This document shows positions 7,360-14,618 of a stretch of 42,436 nt of DNA, in pieces (the first letter of the stretch is position 1; the number at the start of each line of letters is the position of its first letter). The notes under the pieces were generated by a model, which was given only the letters and a program-made list of their open reading frames with translations, was not told where the DNA came from and did not search any database. The translations under genes and the position numbers were made by a program. Origin of the DNA: a virus. The stretch lies in IMG/VR virus record IMGVR_UViG_3300045284_000326, positions 1 through 42,436 of that record; one strand, 5' to 3'.

Positions 7360-7611
7360 TCAGTCGTCTTCGTCGTAGCCGTAAAAGGCTATCTCACCCC
7401 AGTCAGGGTCATCGACGTCTCCGCGTTGCCACGGCGGCTCCTTGGTGAGCCGGTAGCCGAACTCGGGGATGAACTCGACGAACCAATTGGCGGGCGCGTG
7501 CGCGTTGGCCACGCCCCGCTGCCCCCACTTCAACTCACAATGCCAACGGAGCTCGTGCGGGTGGATAGCGCCCGCCTGCGCGGTGAACCGCGCATCGTCC
7601 CACTCGGACAC
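7360..7611 (-). CDS. Hypothetical acidic phage protein
   Basis: This 83-residue acidic protein is rich in Trp, Glu and Asp and ends GYDEDD. No domain is recognised. It starts 3 nt downstream of the gene ending at 7615 and so is likely co-transcribed with the terminase. Possible roles include a head-completion or terminase accessory protein, but only position suggests this. Confidence 0.65.
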   Translation of the reverse strand: MSEWDDARFTAQAGAIHPHELRWHCELKWGQRGVANAHAPANWFVEFIPEFGYRLTKEPPWQRGDVDDPDWGEIAFYGYDEDD

Positions 7612-7614
7612 GGC

Positions 7615-7827
7615 TCAATTCTTGAACTTCGGCATACCGGGACGGTCGAGCCCGACATCGGGCAGTGGTTGATCGGGCCTCGGCGTCGGGCGCACCGAGC
7701 GGGCCGCCTTCATGCGCTTCGCCATCTCGCGGATGAACTCGTGCCGGGTCAGGCCCATCGCGTCCCACGGCGTCTGCTTCTTGTCACCCGTCGCGGGCTT
7801 CGCGGCGGTCTTTGCTGCTGCTACCAT
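7615..7827 (-). CDS. Small basic protein next to terminase, unknown
   Basis: The 70-residue product is basic and proline-rich (KTAAKPATGDKKQTPWDAMG, RPTPRPDQPLPD) with one predicted helix around HEFIREMAKRMKAA. Its start overlaps the terminase stop by 7 nt, indicating translational coupling. I do not recognise the family. A small DNA-binding or scaffold-like function is conceivable. Confidence 0.65.
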   Translation of the reverse strand: MVAAAKTAAKPATGDKKQTPWDAMGLTRHEFIREMAKRMKAARSVRPTPRPDQPLPDVGLDRPGMPKFKN

Positions 7828-9335
7828 GGCCGTGCGCCTCCGTTTAGCTGCTGTGCCAAAACATTGTCGGGAACGTCACCCGTCGCCCACCGCATGCTGC
7901 TGTCATAGGTGCTGCCCAGCGTCAGCTTGGTGAACGCGCCTGCGGCGGCGTCCACCACATCGACGTAGGTGCCATTCGGGAACGTCTCGTGTTCGTTCAA
8001 AAAGTCCTTGTTCCACATCGCCGAGAGGATCGACACGTTGCCCGCCTGAACTTGCGCGGCGTAGGGATCGGCGCGGATGTGCTTGGCGTCGGTGACCTTG
8101 TCGGCCTCTGCCTTGTAGCCCGCGAGCATCCGCACGCTGCGCTCGGCGCTCTCCTTGCCGCCTGAGCCCGGCTCCTGCTCAACCACGGTCAAGACGTTGG
8201 GGCCGCTCTCCTGCCGGTCCATCTGCGCCGTCTGCAGGATCATGCGCTCGCGTTCGAGTGCCGACAATTGCTTGCGCCGCACATCGGAGACGATGAAGCC
8301 GCCGTCCGGCAGCTTGCCCATCTTGACGCCCGCCGTGTATGCGCCGCCCATCTCGGTGGCCGCCTTGTCCCAGTAGCGCACCCACTTGATGACGTTCTTC
8401 GGCACCGCGTTCACCACCGCGAACTTCTCGACGGGGAACATGCCGCCGCCAGCGATGATCGGGCTCTGCTGGTAGAGCGACACCCACGAGGCTTGGCTCA
8501 GGCCGCGCCGCCGCTCTTCGAGGAACTCCAGCGACTTGAACTCGGGGAACAGCGCCTCGCCCTTGCGGCGGTGGAGCTCATCCTTGGTGGCAATGGCCGG
8601 GTAGTCGAGCACCTCCGTCTCAGGAAATTTCTGCAGGAAGCGCCCGGCCGGATCGTCGAGGTGCCAGCGGGTCAGCGTCATCAGCAGCGCGGCGTGGTCG
8701 GAGAAGCGGGTGAAGAAATCGTCGGTGAGCCACGCCCACGTGGCGTCGCGCACGGTCGTGGAGTTTGCTTCACGCCTGCCCTTGATCGGATCGTCGATGA
8801 AGCCGAAGTCCAGCCCCTTACCAGTAACCTGTCCGTTCACGGTAGTATTGCGGAAGCTGCCCTTGAACGATCCAGTCCCGCCCATGTATTCCAGCAGGTT
8901 GTTGTTGCGCATGCCTGCAATGGAGCGGCCGAAGCTTGGCAGGCGCGGCCCGAACACCTGCTTGTATTTGTCGCTGTCCATCATGCGCTGCAAGTTGACG
9001 TTGACGCCCTGCCCGAGATCGTCGGAGTAGGACGTGAACAGGCACCTGAGCGAGGGGTTCTTGCCCGCCACCCACGCGATGAAGTCGGTGACGATGGTCG
9101 TCTTGCCGTGCTGCGGCGGTGCCATCAGCACCATCTTCGGCCGCTCACCATTCATAAAGCGCAGGTAGAAGCGCTGCAGGTGGTCGCATATCTCCTTCAA
9201 CCACCAGCCGATCTTCATGTCCTCGCGCATGTGGCAGCGGAACGAGTAGAAGTCTACTCTTGCCTCGGAGCGCGCGCACTCGTTGTAGAGCTCGAAGCTG
9301 CGGCTATCCTTGAGTTGTTCGTATGAAATGGGCAC
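7821..9335 (-). CDS. terL: Terminase large subunit (packaging ATPase-nuclease)
   Basis: This 504-residue protein drives DNA into the procapsid through the portal and cuts the concatemer. Walker A is APPQHGKTT at 72-80, Walker B ends FGFIDD at 177-182, and the RNase H-like nuclease carboxylates are probably Asp323 (YWDKAAT), Glu387 (VVEQEPGSGGK) and Asp458/Asp462 (YVDVVDAAAGAF). Length and motif order match full-length phage TerL. I use the GTG at 9335, which overlaps the GcrA gene; no better start exists before the conserved N-terminus. The portal gene lies about 2.6 kb downstream in the same direction, with lysis and small genes between them, which is an unusual order. Confidence 0.95.
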   Translation of the reverse strand: MPISYEQLKDSRSFELYNECARSEARVDFYSFRCHMREDMKIGWWLKEICDHLQRFYLRFMNGERPKMVLMAPPQHGKTTIVTDFIAWVAGKNPSLRCLFTSYSDDLGQGVNVNLQRMMDSDKYKQVFGPRLPSFGRSIAGMRNNNLLEYMGGTGSFKGSFRNTTVNGQVTGKGLDFGFIDDPIKGRREANSTTVRDATWAWLTDDFFTRFSDHAALLMTLTRWHLDDPAGRFLQKFPETEVLDYPAIATKDELHRRKGEALFPEFKSLEFLEERRRGLSQASWVSLYQQSPIIAGGGMFPVEKFAVVNAVPKNVIKWVRYWDKAATEMGGAYTAGVKMGKLPDGGFIVSDVRRKQLSALERERMILQTAQMDRQESGPNVLTVVEQEPGSGGKESAERSVRMLAGYKAEADKVTDAKHIRADPYAAQVQAGNVSILSAMWNKDFLNEHETFPNGTYVDVVDAAAGAFTKLTLGSTYDSSMRWATGDVPDNVLAQQLNGGARPW

Positions 9336-9780
9336 TCAGACCATGCCTTGGTTTGTTGTAGGCACGCTCGACATGCGCGGCACAATACACGTGCCCCGTT
9401 GCCTGCGGCTCACCACAGAAGAGGAAATCGCGGTCACCCTCTGGCCACTTGCACTGACCGTGCACAAGTTCAAGGATCGAGCGCGTGAACGGCACATTGG
9501 GCTGCTGCGGCTTGGGCGCTGGCGGCGGCTCCATCTTGAACCACCTGTCCGCGCCCTGCTTCTGCTTCCGGCTTGGCTGCGGCTTGGCTTGGTAGGATCG
9601 CTTCGTGCGCGCCACCTGCACGGGCCCGGCGACGGTCTTCAGGCGATACAGCTTGCCGATGACGGCGTTCTTGCTGACGCCAAGCAGCTTGGCGATATCG
9701 ACCGCCGAGTGGCCGTCAGCCTTCAGGCGCTTCAGGCGCTCGATGGCGGCGTCGTCCCATTCAAACGTCCAAGCGCTCAA
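9304..9780 (-). CDS. gcrA: GcrA-family cell-cycle transcription regulator
   Basis: In alphaproteobacteria GcrA binds sigma70-RNA polymerase and activates promoters with CcrM-methylated GANTC sites. Here residues 7-48 match the GcrA helix-turn-helix (WDDAAIERLKRLKADGHSA, GVSKNAVIGKLYRL), and the C-terminal part has CKWPEGD at 110-116 followed by Cys122, Cys133 and His136, resembling the family's C-terminal signature. The 158-residue length is typical. The start is a TTG that overlaps the upstream stop as TTGA. It lies directly before terL. This copy may redirect host polymerase to phage late promoters or mimic the host factor; since the window appears to lack GANTC, it cannot act at such sites within this segment. 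Confidence 0.9.
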   Translation of the reverse strand: MSAWTFEWDDAAIERLKRLKADGHSAVDIAKLLGVSKNAVIGKLYRLKTVAGPVQVARTKRSYQAKPQPSRKQKQGADRWFKMEPPPAPKPQQPNVPFTRSILELVHGQCKWPEGDRDFLFCGEPQATGHVYCAAHVERAYNKPRHGLSAHFIRTTQG

Positions 9781-10148
9781 TGGTAGACCCGGTCGATGAC
9801 GATGCCGCGTGCCGCGAGCTCGGCCTTCACCTCGTCAACCGAGCGGTAGGTCACCTCGGCGGTGTTGGTGTTGGTGACATGCAGCGGGATGACGCGCGCC
9901 AACAGCGCAGCGAAGGTGCGCGGATCGGTGCGGGCGATGTTGGTGAGGTATCCAACCAGCCCGTTGAGGCCCCTGCCGTCCTCGCCCACCTTCTGGGCGG
10001 CGTAGAGGATGGCGTCCTTCAGCACGGTCGTCGTCCGCATCTGGCCGCCCTTCTTGCGGCCACGGCTGTCGTAGCCGCGTTCGTCGCCGAGTGGCTGGTC
10101 AAGGGGATCGAGCTTCTCGCGCTCGACCTTCAGAACGGCTCGCTTCAT
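9777..10148 (-). CDS. Candidate small terminase subunit / terminase-adjacent protein
   Basis: This 123-residue protein is basic at its N-terminus (MKRAVLKVEREK, SRGRKKGGQMRTTT) and then has a helical region (VLKDAILYAAQKVG, LVGYLTNIARTDPRTFAALLARVIPL). I recall this pattern from proteins next to terminases in alphaproteobacterial phages. A TerS or DNA-recognition role fits the location two genes before terL, but there is no defining motif. The start is uncertain: ATG at 10148 has a weak ribosome-binding site, and a GTG at 10220 would add 24 residues of less coding-like sequence. Confidence 0.6.
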   Translation of the reverse strand: MKRAVLKVEREKLDPLDQPLGDERGYDSRGRKKGGQMRTTTVLKDAILYAAQKVGEDGRGLNGLVGYLTNIARTDPRTFAALLARVIPLHVTNTNTAEVTYRSVDEVKAELAARGIVIDRVYH

Positions 10149-10224
10149 TGCTACCGCAGCGGCACAGGGGTGCGCCGTCCTCAATTCGACGTTCTCAAAA
10201 CGATAACACCCCGACAGCACCGTA

Positions 10225-10728
10225 TCAGACAGCGGCCACCAATGTCACGGGGCAATGCACGCGGCTTTCGCGGCCCAAGATCGACAGCAGGATGGCGACG
10301 CGCTGCTGCGCGTCCATGCCCTCGACGATGCCGATCTGGTTCTCGAACGGTCCCTCGGTGATACGCACCGACTGGCCGGGCTGGTAGTAGTCCCTTGGCA
10401 AGCAGACGACGCCCACCTCGTCGGCCAGCACCTGATAATCCTCGATCACCTTCGGCCTCACCTCACAGGCTCTGGAGCCCATGCACAGCACACGTAGCAC
10501 GCCCATCGTGTTCTGCAACCAGTTGGCCGTGCCCTCGATGTGCACAAACAGATAGCCGGGGAATAATCGTAGGGACTTGCCCCAGCGGTCGTAGAAGAAC
10601 GGCGCGAACACGTCGCCGCCCTGCCGCAGGATGTGGCGCGTAGCACGCTGCTCGCACAGCGGCTGCGTCTGGGCGACCACCCAGCGCGGGTGGTCGATCA
10701 CCCGCTCCTCGGCGAGGTCGAACCGCAC
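10225..10728 (-). CDS. NusG/RfaH-like transcription elongation or antitermination factor
   Basis: Residues ~14-100 form a NusG N-terminal-like domain (WVVAQTQPLCEQRA, FAPFFYDRWG, LFPGYLFVHI), and residues ~116-160 a KOW domain (PGQSVRITEGPFENQIGIVE). Such paralogues bind the RNA polymerase clamp and suppress pausing or termination in specific operons. The 167-residue length is close to RfaH/NusG. The gene precedes the packaging genes, so it may help polymerase read through the terminators of the long late operon. It starts with GTG immediately after the preceding stop codon. Whether it is a general or an operon-specific factor cannot be read from the sequence. Confidence 0.88.
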   Translation of the reverse strand: MRFDLAEERVIDHPRWVVAQTQPLCEQRATRHILRQGGDVFAPFFYDRWGKSLRLFPGYLFVHIEGTANWLQNTMGVLRVLCMGSRACEVRPKVIEDYQVLADEVGVVCLPRDYYQPGQSVRITEGPFENQIGIVEGMDAQQRVAILLSILGRESRVHCPVTLVAAV

Positions 10729-10965
10729 CTACCAGCCGTCCTCGGACTTGACTGACCCGCCGTCCCTGAACGTCACGTCCTTGAAGTGCTGGCCGTCCTT
10801 GGTCTTGATGATGTCGCCGATCTCCAGCCCGCCGTAGGGCTCCTCGAGCACCTCGACGCACTCGAAGGTGCCGCGCTCCTCGTCGGCGATCTGGATCGGC
10901 GTGTCGCTGGTCTGCTGCACAGCGCCGTCCTTCAGCGTGATCTTGGCGTAGAGCTTGTCTCCCAT
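10729..10965 (-). CDS. Hypothetical small beta-rich protein
   Basis: This 78-residue acidic protein has a regular strand pattern (KLYAKITLKDGAVQQ, FKDVTFRDGGSVKSEDGW) and may be a small beta-barrel or SH3-like domain. It abuts the NusG-like gene with no gap and is the first gene after the non-coding stretch 10966-11040, so it may lead a transcription unit. No family recognised. The Shine-Dalgarno GGGAGGGA lies just upstream of the ATG. Confidence 0.65.
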   Translation of the reverse strand: MGDKLYAKITLKDGAVQQTSDTPIQIADEERGTFECVEVLEEPYGGLEIGDIIKTKDGQHFKDVTFRDGGSVKSEDGW

Positions 10966-11040
10966 GCGATCCCTCCCGTGGGTTGCATGGGCGAATGGTC
11001 TTATGTTCGTTTTCGGACAAAGGCAACCCCGTAGCTATAC
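10966..11040 (-). promoter_or_regulatory. 75-bp intergenic leader with imperfect palindrome
   Basis: This is the only gap before the NusG-GcrA-TerL segment. It contains GTTCG-TTTT-CGGAC (around 11003-11016), an imperfect inverted repeat, and TTGCCT followed by AT-richer sequence. A promoter or operator for the late segment could lie here, but I cannot assign a convincing -10 element. Confidence 0.3.
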
Positions 11041-11367
11041 CTAGGCGGCAGCGTCGGGGCCGTCGTCGTCGGGATCGATCCGCATCTCGTAAAAGCGCTC
11101 GATGTCCTCGATGTGCCCGAGCGCGCGTGGCGGGGCGTAGCCGAAGGCGCGCTTGAACTCGTTGAACGTGACGCCGTGCACGCCCCGCTCTTCGAGCAGG
11201 CGCTGCGCGATCACCGCCACCTGCAGATAGCGGAGCTCGCGCTGCATCTTCGGCCACGACTTGGTCTTCGGCACCAACCCCTTGGCGGCCAGCTTGCCAT
11301 ACTCGTGTTCGAGGAAAAAGCGGATGCCCTGCGGACTGCGCGGGATCAACCTCGTCACGGTGCCCAT
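11041..11367 (-). CDS. Hypothetical helical protein
   Basis: The 108-residue product is basic and helical (FFLEHEYGKLAAKG, MQRELRYLQVAVIAQRLLEERG) with a DDDGPDAAA tail. The GVTFNEFKRAFGYAPP segment could be a small DNA- or protein-binding helix pair. The start is the ATG at 11367 with AGGAGG 7 nt upstream; an earlier in-frame ATG lacks such a site and overlaps the upstream gene in another frame. Function unknown. Confidence 0.65.
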   Translation of the reverse strand: MGTVTRLIPRSPQGIRFFLEHEYGKLAAKGLVPKTKSWPKMQRELRYLQVAVIAQRLLEERGVHGVTFNEFKRAFGYAPPRALGHIEDIERFYEMRIDPDDDGPDAAA

Positions 11368-11378
11368 AAGGAACCTCC

Positions 11379-11654
11379 TTACTTCACCAGCTTCACCCGC
11401 GCCACGACGCTGCTGTTGAGCGCTTGCGTCGTGTGGCTTGGGTTGCGCCACGCTTGATGCCCAAGCCACCCCGCAAGCCCCCTGATGTCGATGCTGAGAG
11501 TGCATTCAGCGGGGCACGCCTCATCCTTTACCCAGACACTGATGCGCTGGGTGATGACGATGCGTGGGTGGCTTTCAACGTCGTTGTCCCCGAGTAGCTC
11601 GCCACTCTCGGCGTCGCGCACCTTCGGCTCGGGGAAGCTGATGGTCGTGGTCAT
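11379..11654 (-). CDS. Hypothetical phage protein
   Basis: This 91-residue protein has a predicted beta-rich middle (PRIVITQRISVWVKDEA, TLSIDIRGLAGWLGHQAW) and a basic end (VVARVKLVK). I do not recognise a family. It overlaps the upstream gene's stop as ATGA, placing it in the same translationally coupled run of small genes. Confidence 0.65.
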   Translation of the reverse strand: MTTTISFPEPKVRDAESGELLGDNDVESHPRIVITQRISVWVKDEACPAECTLSIDIRGLAGWLGHQAWRNPSHTTQALNSSVVARVKLVK

Positions 11655-11854
11655 GCAACACTCACCTTGGCACGGTAGCGCAACAACAGCACGCGCAGTT
11701 CATCGGAGGCACGGATCGTCTCGCGGTTGAGCAGCCCGCCGTGCAAGCTGTCGGCGTTCTGCACGGCGTGCACCAACTTCTCGGCGGCGCGCACCATCTC
11801 CAGCACGCGGTAGCGCACGAGCAACTCGGCCTCGCGGTCAGGCGTGGAAGGCAT
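11651..11854 (-). CDS. Small helical hypothetical protein
   Basis: This 67-residue protein is all-helical with evenly spaced Leu/Val (REAELLVRYRVLEMVRAAEK, SDELRVLLLRYRAKVSVA). The ATG at 11854 lies inside the end of the preceding gene (17-nt overlap). A longer upstream reading would be an artefact of the overlapping gene. Function unknown. Confidence 0.6.
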   Translation of the reverse strand: MPSTPDREAELLVRYRVLEMVRAAEKLVHAVQNADSLHGGLLNRETIRASDELRVLLLRYRAKVSVA

Positions 11855-12182
11855 GATCGGTGCCGAGCACGTGGTAGTCGCCGTCCTCATCCACCCACTG
11901 CCCGAGCACGGTCGGCTGCGTGAAGCCGAACGCCTCGGCGATGGTGACGACGGCGGCAGCGTCCTTGAGCAGCGATGCCTCCTTGCCGCGTGGTGCATGT
12001 GGCACCCGCACGGTGAGGTGCCGCGCCAAGCCGAACTCCTTCTGCTCGAAGGCGATGGTGCAGCCATACTTGGGTGGGATGGTGACGGTCACCACGTCAG
12101 GAGCTCGGCGCTTGCGCGCCTTGCCCAGCGCCAGCGCGATGGCGGCGCGCTCGTCTGGGCCGATCTCAGGAAGACGTGCCAT
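11838..12182 (-). CDS. Hypothetical phage protein
   Basis: The 114-residue product starts MARLPEIGPDERAAIALALG, with GGAGAAGG 4-8 nt before the ATG at 12182. It has a basic stretch KARKRRAPDVVTVTIPP and mixed alpha/beta character. It overlaps its neighbours on both sides (17 nt each), as is usual in this run. No family recognised. Confidence 0.65.
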   Translation of the reverse strand: MARLPEIGPDERAAIALALGKARKRRAPDVVTVTIPPKYGCTIAFEQKEFGLARHLTVRVPHAPRGKEASLLKDAAAVVTIAEAFGFTQPTVLGQWVDEDGDYHVLGTDHAFHA

Positions 12183-12297
12183 CGCGCCTTCTCCGGTTGC
12201 GCCGCCGCTCATGCATGAGCCACGCAAGGCGCGCGCACGCGATCCCGGCGAGGATCAGCATGCTGGCAGAGAACAACTGCAGGAACGCGTCAGCCAT
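12166..12297 (-). CDS. Small single-span membrane protein
   Basis: This 43-codon ATG frame lies between two overlapping genes. It has a hydrophobic segment (FLQLFSASMLILAGIACARLAWLM) followed by an arginine-rich tail (ERRRNRRRRD), a typical N-out/C-in single-span layout. Its ATG overlaps the previous stop region (TATGGCTGA). Position and topology support a real small membrane protein; its role is unknown and may be lysis- or superinfection-related. Confidence 0.5.
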   Translation of the reverse strand: MADAFLQLFSASMLILAGIACARLAWLMHERRRNRRRRDGTSS

Positions 12298-12496
12298 ATC
12301 GCCCCGTCAGGAAAGCCTCGGCCTCGTAGTCGCTGAGCCGCGCACGCAGCGTCAGGTAGTCGATGAGCATCGACACCGCCTCGCTGGCACGTGAGTGCTC
12401 TGGATGTGCATGCGCCAGCGTCTCGATCTGCAGCGCCAGATCGCGCAGGCCGTCGCCGGGAAGGCTTGCGCGGTCGATCTTTACGACAGCATCCAC
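12290..12496 (-). CDS. Small helical hypothetical protein
   Basis: This 68-residue protein is mostly helical (LRDLALQIETLAHAHP, AVSMLIDYLTLRARLSDYEAEAF). It ends LTGRYG and its stop overlaps the start of a small membrane ORF. No family recognised. About 50 bp of non-coding sequence separate it from the zinc-motif gene upstream. Confidence 0.6.
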   Translation of the reverse strand: MDAVVKIDRASLPGDGLRDLALQIETLAHAHPEHSRASEAVSMLIDYLTLRARLSDYEAEAFLTGRYG

Positions 12497-12547
12497 AACA
12501 GCCCTCCACGACAGAACAACAGGGGAAGCCGCAATCGCTGAAGCATA

Positions 12548-12799
12548 TCATAGTTTGGCGCGCACCAAGCTGACCGGTGTGCCACGCCTGCGCCAGCGGT
12601 CGTAGTGCACGCGGCACCAACCGTGCGCGAGGTGTGGCTCGCTGCAGTCGGGGATCGAGCAGAGCGGACGCTCGTAAGGCAGCTTGCGCGGGAAGTGGTT
12701 CAGGGTGCCACGCAGCGCCGCGCGCTGGTAGTGGGCGCGGCACAGGCCACGCGCGTTGGATGGATTGTCACAGCCCTCGACGGAGCACTTGGAGCTCAC
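12548..12799 (-). CDS. Duplicated Cys/His zinc-binding motif protein
   Basis: The 83-residue protein contains the same motif twice: CSVEGC..GLCRAHYQRAALRGT and CSIPDC..GWCRVHYDRWRRRGTP, i.e. C-x4-C-x(8-10)-C-x2-H followed by a basic helix. Similar modules occur in phage HNH-associated or nucleic-acid-binding proteins, but no HNH catalytic core is present here. The GTG start at 12799 overlaps the beta-helix gene's stop as GTGA. Likely a small zinc-stabilised nucleic-acid-binding protein; this is inference. Confidence 0.7.
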   Translation of the reverse strand: MSSKCSVEGCDNPSNARGLCRAHYQRAALRGTLNHFPRKLPYERPLCSIPDCSEPHLAHGWCRVHYDRWRRRGTPVSLVRAKL

Positions 12800-13872
12800 G
12801 CGGCCTCTAGCTCCGGGTAGTAGAGATTGTCGAGCAACGCGTAGCCCTCCATGTCGCCCACGAAGTGCGGCGCACCCGTGGTGGAGATGAAGATGCTGTC
12901 GCGTATCGTGTTGTCGCTGGCACCGCCCTTCTCGATCCACATGCCCGCCGCCACGCTGTTGGCGATCAGGTTGCGTTTGAAGCTGGCACCCACCAGCCCG
13001 CTGTCGCGCTTCTGGATGAAAAAGCTGATGCCGTAGTGGCAGCCCAACAGGCTGTTGTCCTCGCAGACGATGCCCTCGATATGCCCGGAGCCAGTCTCGC
13101 GCGCGAGGGTGATGCCGGTGGATTTGAGCTTCTCATTGTAGGTCAGGTATTTCTCATTGCCGGTGCAGTAGCAGAGATTTTTCTTGATCGTCGCGCCGTC
13201 CACCGGGCTGTCGATGTAGATGTTGATCTTGTAGTTGTCGAAGGAGACGTTCTCCAGCGCCGAGCCGCCGACGTGGCCTTTCATTATGCCAAGGCCCTCG
13301 CCCTTGTTATTGAAGATGTAGTTGCGGCGCGCAATCCCGCCCTTGCCTTTGCTGAGAGAGATGCCCTGCCCGTAGCCCGGTTCACCGGTTAAGTTGTGGT
13401 TGGTGTTGCGGTGGACCGTGCAGCCCTCGATCAGCGTGCCGACATTGCTGTCAACGGTCGGCCCCTCGTTGATGATGCCCGTCTCCCAACAATCGTGCAC
13501 ATCGCATTCCAGCACCTCGACGTATTTCGCCGCGTAGATGGCGATGCCTTGGCGGGCGGATCGGGCAACCTCGATGCCCTTGAACGTGACGTAGTTGCCG
13601 TCGAGCATGATGAGCGGCGTGGCACCACCGGAGCCGCCACCACCATCGATCACCACTTGCGCACCGGGTGCTGGGCACACCGTGATGCGCTCGCCCTCAT
13701 TACCGGCGCGCGTGATCGTCTGCTGTGTCACGTGCTGGTGCACGCCGCTGGTGTAGAGGATCGAGCCACCGGCTCGCACCAAGTCGGAAGCGCGATTGAG
13801 CGTGTGCACAGGATGCAATTCGTTGCCGGAAGCGATGTCCTCGCCATCCGGGGAGACATAGACGTCACTCAT
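12796..13872 (-). CDS. Right-handed parallel beta-helix protein (tailspike/polysaccharide-lyase-like)
   Basis: This 358-residue protein has the repeating turns of a pectate-lyase-like beta-helix: an N-terminal YVSPDGEDIASGN..HPVHTLNRASDLV segment typical of DUF1565-like helices, then repeats such as NYVTFKGIEVARSARQGIAI, GGIARRNYIFNNKGEGLGI and VGASFKRNLIANSVAAGMWI. In phages such folds make tailspike depolymerases or polysaccharide-binding fibres. No head-binding or trimerisation domain is evident, so it may act alone or attach to another tail protein. It sits among small unknown genes, not in a tail module. Catalytic residues cannot be assigned by eye. Confidence 0.8.
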   Translation of the reverse strand: MSDVYVSPDGEDIASGNELHPVHTLNRASDLVRAGGSILYTSGVHQHVTQQTITRAGNEGERITVCPAPGAQVVIDGGGGSGGATPLIMLDGNYVTFKGIEVARSARQGIAIYAAKYVEVLECDVHDCWETGIINEGPTVDSNVGTLIEGCTVHRNTNHNLTGEPGYGQGISLSKGKGGIARRNYIFNNKGEGLGIMKGHVGGSALENVSFDNYKINIYIDSPVDGATIKKNLCYCTGNEKYLTYNEKLKSTGITLARETGSGHIEGIVCEDNSLLGCHYGISFFIQKRDSGLVGASFKRNLIANSVAAGMWIEKGGASDNTIRDSIFISTTGAPHFVGDMEGYALLDNLYYPELEAA

Positions 13873-14086
13873 TGGTGTGCTGCTCCTTCAAAGCGCGAAT
13901 GGCGGCGGCGATGACCGCGCCTTCAGCAACCTCTTGACCGTATGCCACCACCCACCCCTCTGCCAACTGCGCCGCCTCCTCCAGCGCGTTGGCGCGGATC
14001 AGCGGCGCGAATTTGTCGAGAAAATGCTCAAGCGCCCGTGCCACTGCTTCAATGCTTTCTTTGCTGGTCACGGCTGGATCGCTCAC
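13865..14086 (-). CDS. Small helical protein, paralogue 1 of 3
   Basis: This 73-residue protein has the pattern PLIRANALEEAAQLAEGW..AAAIRALKEQ, closely resembling the C-terminal halves of the next genes upstream. I recall similar short proteins with EEAA and IRALK motifs in several copies in rhizobial-type phages, with no known function. It overlaps its neighbours by 4-8 nt. Confidence 0.65.
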   Translation of the reverse strand: MSDPAVTSKESIEAVARALEHFLDKFAPLIRANALEEAAQLAEGWVVAYGQEVAEGAVIAAAIRALKEQHTNE

Positions 14087-14373
14087 GGCTGCTCCTTGAA
14101 GGCGCGGAGATACTCAGCGGCTCGGGAGAGCGTTGCGCCGTCGAGGTTGCGCTCCTCGCGTGCCAGTTCCAGCATTCTCTTCGCCGCCTCCTCCAGCACT
14201 TGGTCGCGGATCAGCGGGGTGAGGGTGGCAAGGACTACTTTAGCAGCCGCACGGCCTTCAAGCAGTCTCGTCTCAGTGGCGGGAGGCCCTAGGTAGGGAT
14301 AGAGCGCCCGTGCCGCAGCTTCGCTGATGTCGCCATCCGCCCATGCCGCCGCCCATACCACGCGGGTAATCAT
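14083..14373 (-). CDS. Small helical protein, paralogue 2 of 3
   Basis: The 96-residue product carries LTPLIRDQVLEEAAKRMLEL and ends YLRAFKEQP, matching the signature of the adjacent 73-residue gene. The N-terminal half (WAAAWADGDISEAAARAL) is extra. Start and stop overlap the neighbours as ATGA. The tandem arrangement suggests gene duplication followed by divergence. Confidence 0.65.
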   Translation of the reverse strand: MITRVVWAAAWADGDISEAAARALYPYLGPPATETRLLEGRAAAKVVLATLTPLIRDQVLEEAAKRMLELAREERNLDGATLSRAAEYLRAFKEQP

Positions 14374-14618
14374 GGCCGCTCCTTGAGGTCGCGAATGCGG
14401 GCGGCAATTCGCTCTTCCAAGTTGGCGCTGTCCGCCCCCTTCGCGGCCTCCTCCACCGGCTCCATCCGGGCGAGAGCCGCAGCGGCGCGCTTCTGCTGGG
14501 CCAGAAATAATGGCAGCAGAAGCAGATTATCCTTGTTGCTGCAGTCGATCAGAGCAACCAGCTTGCCAATCTCCTCCAGCGCCGCCTTGATCTCGGTCAG
14601 GCTGTCAGTCTTGACCAC
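14370..14618 (-). CDS. Small helical protein, possible paralogue 3 of 3
   Basis: This 82-residue protein ends EERIAARIRDLKERP and includes PVEEAAKGA, a weaker match to the motif of the two genes downstream. The GTG start at 14618 lies inside the end of the gp49-like gene; a longer upstream reading would be in the wrong frame for that gene. All-helical, function unknown. Confidence 0.55.
   Translation of the reverse strand: MVKTDSLTEIKAALEEIGKLVALIDCSNKDNLLLLPLFLAQQKRAAAALARMEPVEEAAKGADSANLEERIAARIRDLKERP

Noticed and set aside
8268-9326. Plus-strand open frame of 352 codons opposite terL
   Set aside because: The minus-strand gene shows all terminase motifs; the opposite frame has none and no ribosome-binding site.
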